64,000 bases of DNA from Gracilaria domingensis (Eukaryota > Rhodophyta > Florideophyceae > Gracilariales > Gracilariaceae): contig VCMS01000017.1 of NCBI GenBank assembly GCA_022539475.1, positions 1-64,000 on the forward strand, in the 5' to 3' direction. Under the pieces are notes generated by a model. It saw only the letters and a program-made list of their open reading frames with translations, searched no databases and had not been told where the DNA came from. A program made the position numbers and the translations under genes. Shown here one piece after another: positions 43,176 to 52,725 of this stretch (position 1 is its first letter; the number at the start of each line of letters is the position of its first letter).

Positions 43176-44009
43176 CTATCGCCTTTGAGGAGAGCGATAT
43201 GGTTTCGCATTCTCAACAGGGGTAATTGAGAGAGGAGCGACGTCGACAGGTGGGTCCGCTCCGAGCTTAATTCGGAAGCAATCTCGATAACGTTCGAGAA
43301 TCCTTGAGAACGTTTCCAGACCGTTTGGCGACATTCCGTTGCTCTCGGCCTCTGCAACTATCTTCTCGAAAGCCGTATCGATTTCCTTCTTAGTCTCGAC
43401 CCCAATACCAGCTGCTAAGCATTCCGGCAGCTCGATAGGGTCGTCTTCGGCGCTCATATACGACAGACCTTGGTACTTAGCTGCTGCCAACTTGGCACGT
43501 TGGGTATCTAAGTGTTGGACATGCTTGTCGTGTATCTTGTCCCTGACAGGGACGAGATGTTCGCCGAGATTGAAACCAATTGAGTTAAGGAATGGGCGGC
43601 CAAGCAAGATTTCGTCCATCTGTTCCTGAACGACGAAGAACTCAACGCCACGAACCCGAACTGGTATGTCGGATCCTGGGAGGAAAATTGTTACGGTCAG
43701 CGTGACGGTTCGCGTCGCGTGCGCTTTTGGCGCGCCTTCTTCCTTGAACGCTCCCTCAAGTGGCAGAGGTTTCTCAAGGTTCTTCACCGGTAGGTCAGGT
43801 ACTGTAGACAAGAGCTGGGTGTAGACTTTCTCATCTATGGCGCTGAAATCGGAGCCCGAATCCCCTAACGAAACATCGAAGACTGTGTTTTCGAGACTCA
43901 CGCGAAATCGGCTTTGCCCGGCGTCGGCAGTTGGTGCATGCGGAAGAGTGGGCTGCTTCACCGCTTTTGCCGTTTTCGCTTCCTTCTTACCGTAATGTCT
44001 TTCAAACAA
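43176..44009 (-). pseudogene. aspartic protease region of fossil C
   Basis: An open stretch of about 277 residues with a retropepsin-type active site (SLGDSGSDFSAI) and the later EILLGRPFLNSIGF motif. The N-terminal end of RT follows (SITPVENAKPYR). In the family the protease matures Gag-Pol. Confidence 0.8.
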
Positions 44010-44077
44010 CTCGCGTTTGCGTTCGAGAGTAGTATTCGGACAATCCTTCAGGCGGTGTATGCCATCGCATGTGTCAT

Positions 44078-44962
44078 TCAGGCACGGTTCTGACCATTCT
44101 GTTTCTTTCCGCTTCCCGGTATGACGTGATTCAACACCGGACTCGGAGCCGCTCTTCTTACTAGACTTGATGTCTTTGAAGAGCCACCTTGCTTCCGCAG
44201 ACCTTCACGAAATGGTTTAGCCTTCTGTGTTTCCACACGAGATAAAGCTGCTTCGGTGAGTGCGATTTCCAAAGCAATGTTTGAAACCTCATCCTTGAAA
44301 AGCCTTATGTCCGCCAACTGAGATTTATTCTATCCTCTGCGTAGCATCTTGATTCTCTCCTTCAAGACCTCTGCTTGGAATTTGTTCACTAGACGATCGA
44401 GAAACTTCTTCGCCATATCGGTGTCCTTGAGTACTTCGGATGCATTGTTTTCATCGAGGTCAGTGATGAACTGAATAATGAAGTTGGAAACACCTCCAGA
44501 CGGGTCCTCTTTGTTCGAGACAAAGGAGACCGTACGCAAAGCAGCATCTATCCTTTCCGACAAGTCTTTGGGTGTTGATGTCGATGCTTTCTCAAACCAC
44601 TGTGTAACTGCAACAGGAGTCGCTTCTTCGACAGTGGTCGCACCGTCAATCTCGCCCATAAGGCACAAGACGTGGAGAGTCGAAGACTTCATGCAGTCCT
44701 TGATGGATGCCACAGAAAGTTTCGAGGCGATGTCTCGGTCCTTGTTGACATCATCCACTTTTGCTTTGTCCGCGGCGTAGGCTGTCTCAAATTGATTAAA
44801 GACGGTTGGTCTACAGTTTCCAGAGTTGGAGGTTGAATAACTGCAACCACGCCATAGTTCGAAGCGGCCACAGATGACATCTTTGTCCAGTTCCAACCCA
44901 AACAATTTTGCTCTTTCGAATTCAAAGCGCTTTGTTAACAAATGTCGTGTCGGAGCGGGCAA
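44078..44962 (-). pseudogene. gag-like region of fossil C
   Basis: Two frames after the putative LTR. The first, about 210 residues, is helix-rich and acidic/basic (WFEKASTSTPKDLSERIDAA; FLDRLVNKFQAEVLKERIK), like a Gag capsid. The second is a short basic piece. I recognise it as gag only by position. Confidence 0.5.
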
Positions 44963-45199
44963 CGGACGGACAGGGACTTCAAGGGAGAGTGATGCGGACG
45001 TAGGGAGAGAAAAGGAAAGGATTGGGTGATGGAGGCGACTAGGAGGGCACCCCGATGAGGCTTGGGAATCTGCTCTCTCGGGTTGCCACGCGCCGAGCGC
45101 GGAGCTTTTATAGGCACCCCTTGGCTTCTTGGTTGTTTGCCGAGAGCCAAGAAAACGATTGTGTAATCCCCGGGCCTAGTTACACCTGTAGTAGTTACA
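44943..45199 (-). repeat. putative 5' LTR of fossil C
   Basis: Minus-strand TGTAACTACTACAGG to GACACGACA, 257 bp, with CCTATAAAAGC near 45110 as a TATA box. It directly precedes the gag-like frame. No second copy was found, so the boundaries are tentative. Confidence 0.4.
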
Positions 45200-45759
45200 G
45201 TTGACTTGAATTGTGCTATTGCCACATGATATCAGAACTTTATCCGCAAATGCGTATACTATGTATATCAGCATATGCGTTTACAGAGAATTCAAACCCA
45301 ACGGCAACGATGATGCACGGTGTACAACACAGCGCCAGCGGGAAACACACCGTGGTGCATAAGCTCATCAACAGGCGTGTTGAGCTAGCTTACGAGCAGG
45401 GGAAGCCTTGCGACTGCGCAACAAGCTGCCCAAGCTGTCCCCGCCGGCCAGCCGCTTTTCTGGAAGATACTGGTGTTGTCTACTGCTGGTTTGATCCTAC
45501 GTACGCTGGTGGTGTCGACTGCTGCTGTGGTCCTACGGACGTTGTTGTGGTGCTATAGATGATACTGACGAGTGACGCTACTGTTGAGTCTTGACGCTGT
45601 TCGGCGGGGGGGGGAATTGACGCTAAGGGGGCTCGCCGCCTTCCTGATAGCACAACAGTCTCATGAATGGTACGAGGATTTCGATTGGCACATACAGTAT
45701 ATCAGCTTGGTTTATTCAAGGAGCATCAATAAGAGAAATGCGTAAATTGGGTATACAAA
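45200..45759. other. no gene seen
   Basis: Sequence between fossil C and the solo LTR; it contains a G-run at about 45606. The part next to 45759 is continuous with 46585 onward before the solo LTR came in, as the ACAAA duplication shows. Confidence 0.5.
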
Positions 45760-46584
45760 TGTGGTGCAAAACCCTGCAAAGGGAGAAGACACGAAAGGCG
45801 TTCGGGACCTTCCCTCGAAGAGGTGAGCGCAGCAAATAGAGCGCTCCCAGGAATGGTGCAACGAGTCGGGTGTAAGCCGAGACTAAACCGTTACGACGGG
45901 CGTAGGGAGCTCAAAAGAGTCGGCCTAGAAGTCGGGGGTGTTGTGTAGACAACGGCAATGACGGGGGTTAGATGTCACGAGACAGAAACAAACACACAGA
46001 TGTGGCGCGGGCCGCAACGAGCGGGGCGACCTACCGGATGAACAAGACGGGGCAAAAAGAAACACCGGCACACGGGTCGTGCGTACCTGTTAAACAGTGA
46101 CATAAAAAAGGAACAAGTGAAACAATACACACAGTAGTGGCGGAAAGCTCCAGAAGGTGGATAACAAGTCCCTCACCAGGTAGTGACCCTCCGCGAGGAG
46201 GGTATCACGCACCAGGAGTTCCTGAGTCAGAACCAACACTTGCTTGGTGCGTTCACTTGCCTAGTGTGGGTCGAGCTCACCAAACTAAGTAGGGTGGCCG
46301 ACCTCACTGTCAGGGTGAAAATTAGTAAAACATCCTAACTATCTAGAGTATTAGAATTATTACTAAGTTTACCTACGAATGGGTGTGGCAAGCACTACAC
46401 GTGTGTGAAGAATCGAGCAACGCTTTTTACACGACCGTGACTAATTCCCATTGTGACCATTCCCAAAGTAATTGGCAAATCCACGTGCACCTCGTAAAGA
46501 GCTATACCTCACCTCCGTACTAGAGCGATTAGCATGAATCGCATAAGCGAAAAAGTTCCTCGAAGCGCGTTGCTCTACAACAAA
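45755..46584 (-). mobile_element. solo LTR of the chromovirus lineage with TSD
   Basis: The LTR is 45760-46579 (820 bp), minus orientation, reading TGTAGAGCAACGCGC to GGGTTTTGCACCACA. ACAAA flanks it on both sides (45755-45759 and 46580-46584). Both ends and the U5 part (GGGAGCGCTCTA; TTACACCCG) match element 2. A single LTR with an intact duplication is the product of LTR-LTR recombination that removed the interior. Confidence 0.92.
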
Positions 46585-46872
46585 AACAGCTTGGGCCTGA
46601 GCATAGTCAATAAAAGACGGGGCTTAGGTTGAACCATGCGTAGGTGACTTGGGGCGCGCATTGTCAGCGAAGTCTTCGCCATCTGTTTTCTTCCTCTTCG
46701 AAGAAGGACGGGCAACGCCGGAGACAGTATCGCGCGACACGAAGCGCACAATCAAAACTATAGCGGAACGGCGAGAAGAACGACGGTATAATGCAGACAA
46801 GGTAAGGCCGAAACGCAAGCCATGGACAAACAACGCCGGTGAAGACCATACGCCTTCATAGAGATAGACGGC
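46585..46872 (-). other. possible leader and gag start beside an LTR
   Basis: Read on the minus strand, this follows the LTR at 46873-47861. It ends with a basic stretch (PSSKRKKTDGED) at about the distance from the LTR where gag starts in copy B. The primer-binding 12-mer of the other elements is not present, so the assignment is weak. Confidence 0.25.
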
Positions 46873-47861
46873 TGTGGTGCAAACCCAAGACGTGTGAAAC
46901 ACGCACAGGATGTCCGAAGTCCTGCTCCCTGGGAGATGGTAACTCGGTGGACGAGCCTCTGTTGACACCGGGGACCTGGGTGTAAGACCAGTGGTGTACT
47001 GAGGGAAACCTACAGAGGAGAATGCAGAAAGACCAATATCAGGAGGATCACCAGCCGAGAACGGTTTAGAAGCGAGAAATACCCGAAAAGGGGTGAGCCA
47101 GACACTCCGGCAGGAGGCGTAGCCCAAAAAACAAGGGAAAAAGAGATACTCCGAAGAGGAGACGCGGGCCGTGCACACGGAGGCAACAGGCCCGATGTCG
47201 GGGAAAAGAACATGAAAGAGCAAAGAAAGAACCCAATACTAGGGCGGATATCTGTCCTACAATCAGGAATTAATAGTAATAATAGACGTCAATACCACAC
47301 GATATATACAGATTCCTTAGGTGTCCCAAGGAGAGTACGCGTACTTATACTTCTTGAGGTGACCCTCCGGGCATAGTAGTACACCGGCAAGGGCAGTAGC
47401 GCCTAGAGCCCACACTCAAGATGAGTCTCAAGTGCCCTCTGATCCGAGTGGCAGTTCTCGAAGGAGAGGCTTGGTTGCTTTACCATCAGGTGGTGTTCAG
47501 CCGCCCCTGCATCTCTAAGTACCCCAGTTGCAGGGCCGGTTGACTGATTACAGCATTACACACCCGTACGGGTTGTACACGTACGAAACCCCACTGTCAG
47601 GGTGGCAAAATAAAGACAAGCTAAAATATTCCCCAAAATATCCCACTTGTGCACTAGTCCACCTCCACGCGTCCCCGCCCAGTCAGGGGCCTTGACCCAT
47701 GCACGCCCCTCTACGGGTGCTAATTAAGATTTAATTAACCAACGGTTGAAGAGACCCATAGGGGATGCACCTCATAACGTCAAGTGCCACGTGCAGGAGC
47801 GCATCGCTGGTATATGAAGAGCTTCTTCGTCAAACACCACTAGAATCGGGTTTGCTCCACA
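46873..47861 (-). repeat. LTR of the fragment (989 bp)
   Basis: Minus-strand TGTGGAGCAAACCC to GGGTTTGCACCACA. The U5 part (TTACACCCAGG; CAGGGAGCAGGACTT) resembles the LTRs of A and B. It is preceded by a polypurine tract like that of element 2. Confidence 0.75.
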
Positions 47862-47943
47862 TATCTCCCTCCTTAGTCTGGGGTCGTTGTCGTGACGCCG
47901 CGAGGCCGAGACGGAAAGGCCTTAAATAGGCCGGCATCCCACG

Positions 47944-48765
47944 ATGGACATCACCGAAATCCAGGTTCCACGCATACAGCGCTCCCTCGAGGTAAGAGCA
48001 ACTCACGCAGCGACTACACCCTCGAGGTCTCATACATCAGCCGTCGTTGTCTCTCCCTTTCCGTCAGGGATGCATCCGTTTCCAACCAAACCGGTCGGAA
48101 GAGCTCCGTCTTCCTCCGGTGCCGGACAGCAAAGCAATACGCTCGCCCCTGCCGGGCAACAGCAACACCTGCAGTACGTCGGTGGTTTCCTTTCGGCCCC
48201 GCTCTCTCAAGGGAGTGCTCCGATGCACTCACACCCGACACAGGGTCCTTCTACCGCCGCCGTGTCATGGAATTGGCAGCAAGCGATGCTCCTGACAGCG
48301 ACCCTCCATGGGTGGATCACGAAAGAGTCTCTGCAAGCGCGCGATCCGAAAACGGGTAGTTTGATCTACTCTCGGGCTCCGTGGTTCCAACCCGATGCGG
48401 TGAAGAACGATGCACTCATCGACTACTACGTAAAAAACGGCAAGCTCGCGGGTGGGATTCCAGTGGAACTCGTCCGATACCCGAACTGGCGTGGGCTTAT
48501 TGCGATACCGCCGTACCTTCTGTACCGATCTCACGGTGAATCTTTCGACAGTGACCGAGCGGTCTTGGCGACGCTAGCCTACTAAGGCGCCGATCGAACT
48601 CGCCACGAGCATTTGATACACGCATCTTCTGGGTTTGACCCGGCGTTCTACCGATCGGTAAGCTCACATACGGAGATGCGTTGGCGAAGTTTCCCGAGCA
48701 GTCCTTTAGAGGAATTGCCCGTTGGGACCTGTACATGCTCTGGTGGGAGGGACCCATTTGTTTAG
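47944..48765 (+). pseudogene. relative of the antisense ORF of element 2
   Basis: Starts ATG 83 bp inside the LTR, on the strand opposite the element, exactly as in element 2. Shared blocks in order: QYVGGF, WNW, RAPWFQP (RAPWFHP), GKLAGGIPVEL (GHLPGGVHVWM), IAIPPYLLYRSHGES (ITVPTNALVHHRGQS), and further on GKLTYGDALAKF (GEIQYGENLARL). The N-terminus is again rich in Ser, Pro and Gln. The copy is truncated and broken. Conserved protein blocks despite diverged DNA argue that the frame was under selection. Confidence 0.7.
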
Positions 48766-48776
48766 GAACGTTTACT

Positions 48777-48905
48777 TTCGTTTGGCGCAATCTGTGTTTC
48801 TCTGCCATAGACCTTCTTTCCTGTTTTTTTTCTCTACCGGCGGCTTGGTCTTGCGTTTATCTTCCTGAACTTGTAGTGTGTTGCCCTCCGTTGGGGCCGT
48901 GTGAC
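48777..48905 (+). repeat. dispersed repeat, copy 1
   Basis: It resembles 58870-59003: CTGTGTTTCTCTGCCAT, a T/C-rich run, GGCGGCTTGGTCT, then TTGTAGTGTGTTGCCCTCC and GTTGGGGCCGTGTG. The same strand is used in both. Probably a piece of an LTR or other repeat. Confidence 0.65.
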
Positions 48906-49415
48906 ACGGCGCATACTTTGAAAAGATGTTAATGTATGCTATCAGTTGTTTTAAAGAAAATTGGAAAAATCTAAGTATAGGCCCGCAAGTTCGAGGGTGT
49001 ACCAAACCGTATGGTTGATGTGACAGAAATCAACTTATTGCTATCATGAAGATCAAATCACATTTATTGAATTGAAATGCTGAAGACGCCTGTCGAAGTA
49101 TAAGTTCCACTCGAAGACAGACTGCATCAAAAGAGGTGCAAAAAACATTGACAAACAGAGATAGACATGTTGAAAATAAGGGCGCAGTGCGGGGCTGGGT
49201 GAGAAAAGAGAAATAGACATGCAGAACAGGAGAGGCGGGAAACACGCAAGTAGAGCTCCTATATGTAGGAGTCCACCGCGTGTGGCCATCAGGACGGTTC
49301 GCATTCTGATTGCTAACATCAGACGCTCCCTACTTCTCGAGAGATCTTCATTGCTACACACCAGTGTACAGCTCCGTGAAGAAATCCGAAAGGTGTTGGA
49401 GATGGACTATGCATT
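48906..49415. other. no gene seen
   Basis: About 500 bp between the dispersed repeat and the recombinase fragment. Only short open frames on both strands, none with recognisable content. Confidence 0.4.
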
Positions 49416-50003
49416 GTGGCGCATATGTCCGAAAAACCAGTGAGAAGCGGCTGTGACAGTAATGCGCGAATCAAAGTAAATGGGAAACAGTTTCTCAGCA
49501 ACCCAGTCCATGCGTTGCATTATTCAAATTCGTGGGAACTGCAAAGAAAGCAATTCATTAAAGCCACCAATGCGTGGACTATGAGAGCCATAGTAACAAT
49601 TGCCCAGCGCTTGTACTCCTAGTCGGCGGAGGACAGTGTCAACGGCGACAGATAGAGTCATTGGGCCCGGTGGGCCGTGAAAAAACAACTCGTTCAATGG
49701 TCGTATGGAACACCATTTTCGCAGCAGCGCAAGTGGTGAGGTCGTTTGATCCCATGCAGGTGAATGTGGCAAGCGGAGTAGAAGAGGCCGTCGTTTCCCA
49801 AAGGTACAAATATCTTTCCGACGGGCGAAGTGTACAACAATGCTGCCGTTCTCCCACGAAAGGTCAGTAGCACGCACCGCTTCAACCGAGACCGAACGAA
49901 CCTGGAACAGAAAGGCGAAAAGTACCATACTGCAGCCTAGCCCTGTGAACAATTTGGGGTGCTCATATGTGGCCCAGTCATGCCCCAAAAATGGCCAATA
50001 CAT
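49416..50003 (-). pseudogene. tyrosine recombinase fragment (DIRS- or Crypton-like)
   Basis: The minus-strand frame has the layout of a tyrosine recombinase catalytic domain: an Arg box (FQVRSVSVEAVRATDLSW), a middle Lys region, SPLALLRKWCSIRP then LFFHGP, and the H-x-x-R box (YGSHSPRIGGFNELL). Similarity goes on to a candidate Tyr-containing stretch near 49450. Such enzymes move DIRS-type retroelements and Cryptons. No RT was found nearby to decide between them. It is a fossil with a small number of breaks. Confidence 0.6.
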
Positions 50004-50089
50004 GGCGACATTTTGGCGACCAAATAGGTCCTAAATAGGGCCGTAAAGTGGTCGAGAAATGGGCGACAGTTGTGTCCTAAAAATGGCCA
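49982..50089. repeat. cluster of degenerate short repeats
   Basis: Related 14-17-base motifs recur at 49982 (CCCCAAAAATGGCCAAT), 50028 (GTCCTAAATAGGGCC), 50052 (GTCGAGAAATGGGCGAC) and 50074 (GTCCTAAAAATGGCCAC). Looser versions continue to about 50250 (ACATATGGGGACATAT). Such clusters are typical of the subterminal regions of CACTA-type transposons, and the transposase-like genes begin just to the right. No terminal repeat was found. Confidence 0.45.
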
Positions 50090-50550
50090 CATTCAGCATG
50101 CCCAAGAAAGACCCATACGTGGGCAAGTTCGGACCGAAATACATGTCCCTAATGCGATCGGAACCATTACAAAAATGACCAGAATGGGGTTCAAAAGCTG
50201 TCTATATATGTCCCGAGTGGGACATATGGGGACATATCTAGTGCATACACTGGTGGCCAATTAGACGTCTTGAAGCAGCCCTCCGATGGACAGATGTAGG
50301 ACGATATCGCACCTATTCGTGACCCTGCTTCGACTAATAGCTGGTCTGCATCGTGCCCTATCTCACTCTACATGCGACCTCAAGGAGAGCCAGTATGGCT
50401 CTTCATATTCTCACACCTCGTACCGTAATATCGACGGAAGGAGGATGAATTTACTGAACGCATGACAATAGATGGAGAAGTAGTAAAGGAACGCAATAGG
50501 AAATGCTAACGACAAGAGCGGCTCGCGCCCGTTTAGATTGGTGCTCCTTC

Positions 50551-52239
50551 TCACTTGACGTGATGATCGGGGGCAGGACCTGAGCGATCCCTGTTCGTAG
50601 CGGTGTTCAAGAGATTCCTTCCCCCACCCTTCTGAGAAACCCTTTTCGATGAAATTTTCCCAGCCCTCTGAACGTTTGACTGGTGATTGGATGCGACTTG
50701 ACGATCGATTCCATTGGTCACAATTTTCTTCCGCAAAGAGGACTTTCGTGACGGGTTCGCACTAGCACGGGATACTTTCTTCTTACGAGTAACGCGTTCC
50801 TCATCGTTCGAGACCAATCGGCGCTTTCCTGTCTTCTTTTGCTGCTTTCTCGCCGCCATGGTTCCCAGATGCTTTCGAGGACGAGTTAGCTGCTCGTCGG
50901 TTTCAAGGCGGTCATGATTCGAATCTTCGTCATAATGATCAACTTCCATTCTGTTCAGAAGAGTTCTCTTCTTGTTATGTCTCTCCTTGACGTTCGTGGC
51001 TTGAAGACGCCGAGGACATGGAACTATTTCATCGCTGCTCTCTCCATGATGCTCCAATTCACCATCCAATAAACGAACCTTCCCGAGATTGAGAGAACTC
51101 TTCCTTTGCTGCTTCTTGCCAGTGTGGGCACGAGGCGGAGCATTTGTATCATGGTCTTGGGCTTTATCGTCTGAAGCTCTCTCCAACACAGTGACGTGAA
51201 ACGTAGTTCCTGTTTGATGGGGTTCAGTACCTGTATCATCGTCCTCATTGAAGTATTGGTTCTCTGATTCGAATTCATCTCCACCTTGAATTTCAGAAAC
51301 TTCTGCGGTGAAAGCTCCTCCGGCATTCTCCATGTCGTTGTCATCAATCCTCTCACTATTCCGGTGCGCAACGTCATTGAGCACTGCTGCGTCAGAAGGG
51401 TCCGCATCCTCTCCATCCAAACGATTCCCATCATAGCCGCTTGGCTGTTCCTCATCGTCCGCATCAGATAAGGTGCTCTGCACTACCCTCCTCCTTGGAG
51501 CAAAGCCACTCGCGCTCTCTATCGTTCCAACAACTTTATACGAGGGGGTTCGCAGCGTCGTACGCTTTTCAACCTGAGCACAATCCATTTCATCACGCGT
51601 AGGTCCCTCGGAAGTACGAGTTGTATTCTTCTTTCGTCTCTTTGACGCCTCTGCCGCTGCCTTCTTATCTCTCTGAATGTCTTCCTTCATGAATTCATGT
51701 GAGACCCATCCAGTTTGCGCCGCTGCTAGGACTGGGTACGGCTCAAGAAGTTTCCTCTTCATTTCGATGATCTCTGACGGGAACTCTTTCTTCACCCAGC
51801 TGAATGTGCGAGTTCCGCGTTTAACGCCCAACTTGTGATACACGAATGAGCGCATGTCGTATTTGATAGAGTTTGCCATTGCAGGATAGATCGGAAAGTC
51901 AACTTGTATCTCGCTTGCACTGCACCCCATCTTTTCCTGATACAAACGGTTGAATAATGCTCGTGCTGACAATGTCGTACCGGTGAGAACGCCTGGTCGG
52001 TCTGCTTGTGTCATCCGCCTCTTCATCGAAGCTGTAAGAATCATCACAGAGTTCGCAGGAAGTAGCGGCTCTGTACCAAAGCAAAGATTTGTAGGAACAA
52101 CAGCAACATTTGAACCAAGGTCGCCTGCGGTCGGGTTCCGAGGCTGATGAGATGCTTGAGAAGATGACTCTTGTGCAGTAGAAGAAACTACATGCATTGC
52201 CCTATCCGCAGTCACTCGGTGCAAAGTCCTAGTGCTCAT
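50551..52239 (-). CDS. 562-residue nuclear-type protein, unknown family
   Basis: An intact frame from ATG (52237-52239). The N-terminal ~60 residues are Ser/Thr/Gln-rich. A compact part at about 60-190 (ALFNRLYQEKMGCSASEIQV; FVYHKLGVKRGTRTFSWVKKEF; AAQTGWVSHEFMKEDIQR) is the only region likely to fold. Then come Lys/Arg-rich tracts (KKAAAEASKRRKKN), acidic stretches and several candidate nuclear localisation signals. A well-formed 94-nt intron lies directly before the ATG (52241-52334), and an open frame continues in phase upstream, so the true start may be farther up. I do not recognise it. It is divergent from the decayed transposase at 52726-55822. It is either a host gene or an accessory gene of that transposon. 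It is intact where the transposase is not, which favours a host gene or a recent need for it. Confidence 0.6.
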   Translation of the reverse strand: MSTRTLHRVTADRAMHVVSSTAQESSSQASHQPRNPTAGDLGSNVAVVPTNLCFGTEPLLPANSVMILTASMKRRMTQADRPGVLTGTTLSARALFNRLYQEKMGCSASEIQVDFPIYPAMANSIKYDMRSFVYHKLGVKRGTRTFSWVKKEFPSEIIEMKRKLLEPYPVLAAAQTGWVSHEFMKEDIQRDKKAAAEASKRRKKNTTRTSEGPTRDEMDCAQVEKRTTLRTPSYKVVGTIESASGFAPRRRVVQSTLSDADDEEQPSGYDGNRLDGEDADPSDAAVLNDVAHRNSERIDDNDMENAGGAFTAEVSEIQGGDEFESENQYFNEDDDTGTEPHQTGTTFHVTVLERASDDKAQDHDTNAPPRAHTGKKQQRKSSLNLGKVRLLDGELEHHGESSDEIVPCPRRLQATNVKERHNKKRTLLNRMEVDHYDEDSNHDRLETDEQLTRPRKHLGTMAARKQQKKTGKRRLVSNDEERVTRKKKVSRASANPSRKSSLRKKIVTNGIDRQVASNHQSNVQRAGKISSKRVSQKGGGRNLLNTATNRDRSGPAPDHHVK

Positions 52240-52240
52240 G

Positions 52241-52334
52241 CTGGACACACACCGAAACCATCAACGGTTGGAAATCAGTACGAGAACGGCGTAGTATGCA
52301 TGTGAGAGGACAGGATATGCAGAGCAAAACTTAC
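52241..52334 (-). other. intron, GT-AG, 94 nt
   Basis: Minus strand: donor TCAA/GTAAGTTTTGC, a branch-like TACTGAT, acceptor GTGTGTGTCCAG/CATGAG. Joining the exons keeps an upstream frame (52335-52681) in phase with the ATG at 52239, giving ...VHIVQIN then MSTRTLHRV. This is the clearest splice signal in the window. Confidence 0.6.
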
Positions 52335-52681
52335 TTGATTTGAACGATATGCACGGAACGCTGAGATTGTTCTAGCTGAAAAAAACAGTTGCGAGAAGCA
52401 CGACGGCGAATCAATGATGCACTACCGCAGAAAACTAGGGGTCGATGATGATCACGGAGCGGACCTTTCCAGACGAAGACAAATGTGATTTGGAAGACGG
52501 TGGGCAGATGATGAGGCTGGAGAAGAGGGTGGAGAGCTTGGGGGAGGCTCAAGTACCGATTGAACGTCAATGAAAACGCCATACGCGAAGTGAAAAGTAC
52601 GCGATTCCCAAAACTTTGAAAATTTTTGGGTTCTCCATTGTTAAAATAAAACCTCCGGAAAAAGCAAACACTTGAGCTCAT
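52335..52681 (-). CDS. upstream exon candidate of the 562-residue gene
   Basis: An open frame of about 115 codons that reads in phase into 52240 through the intron at 52241-52334. The sequence (MAFSLTFNRYLSLPQALHPLL; FCGSASLIRRRASRNCFF) is not convincing as a protein domain and could be untranslated leader. A second acceptor-like site, TTTTTTTCAG, lies near 52380. Confidence 0.3.
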
Positions 52682-52725
52682 GCATGTCCATTACTTCTCG
52701 GGGATAATAACGTGGCTCCTATCTC

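Larger units (their letters stand above)
40746..45199 (-). mobile_element. Ty3/gypsy fossil C, a separate lineage
   Basis: On the minus strand: putative LTR (44943-45199), gag-like frames, protease, RT, RNase H and integrase. The integrase (MSPGENDFVYVLVMKDD; YCPWSNGIVEVVCRELLRACRALL; LGNRCPPTVLTG) has the distinctive wording of a gypsy group I know from oomycetes and algae, unlike A, B and element 2. The chromodomain end is probably at 34284-34640. It is old, with roughly eight or more breaks. Confidence 0.85.
46873..48765 (-). mobile_element. chromovirus fragment: 3' LTR plus 3' interior
   Basis: In minus orientation this holds the end of an element: an opposite-strand frame related to that of element 2, a polypurine tract (AAGGAGGGAGATA, 47862-47876) and an LTR. 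The interior is cut off near 48765. It is a fossil fragment with a couple of breaks. Confidence 0.75.

Noticed and set aside
46624-47223. 199-residue minus-strand open frame
   Set aside because: It runs through the LTR end into the interior; most of it is LTR sequence, so it is not a gene as such.
47759-47775. GGGGATGCACCTC shared with the LTR of copy B (35129)
   Set aside because: The match is only 13 bases and lies in opposite orientation relative to the two LTRs; GCACCTC/GAGGTGC is self-complementary-like, so chance is likely.
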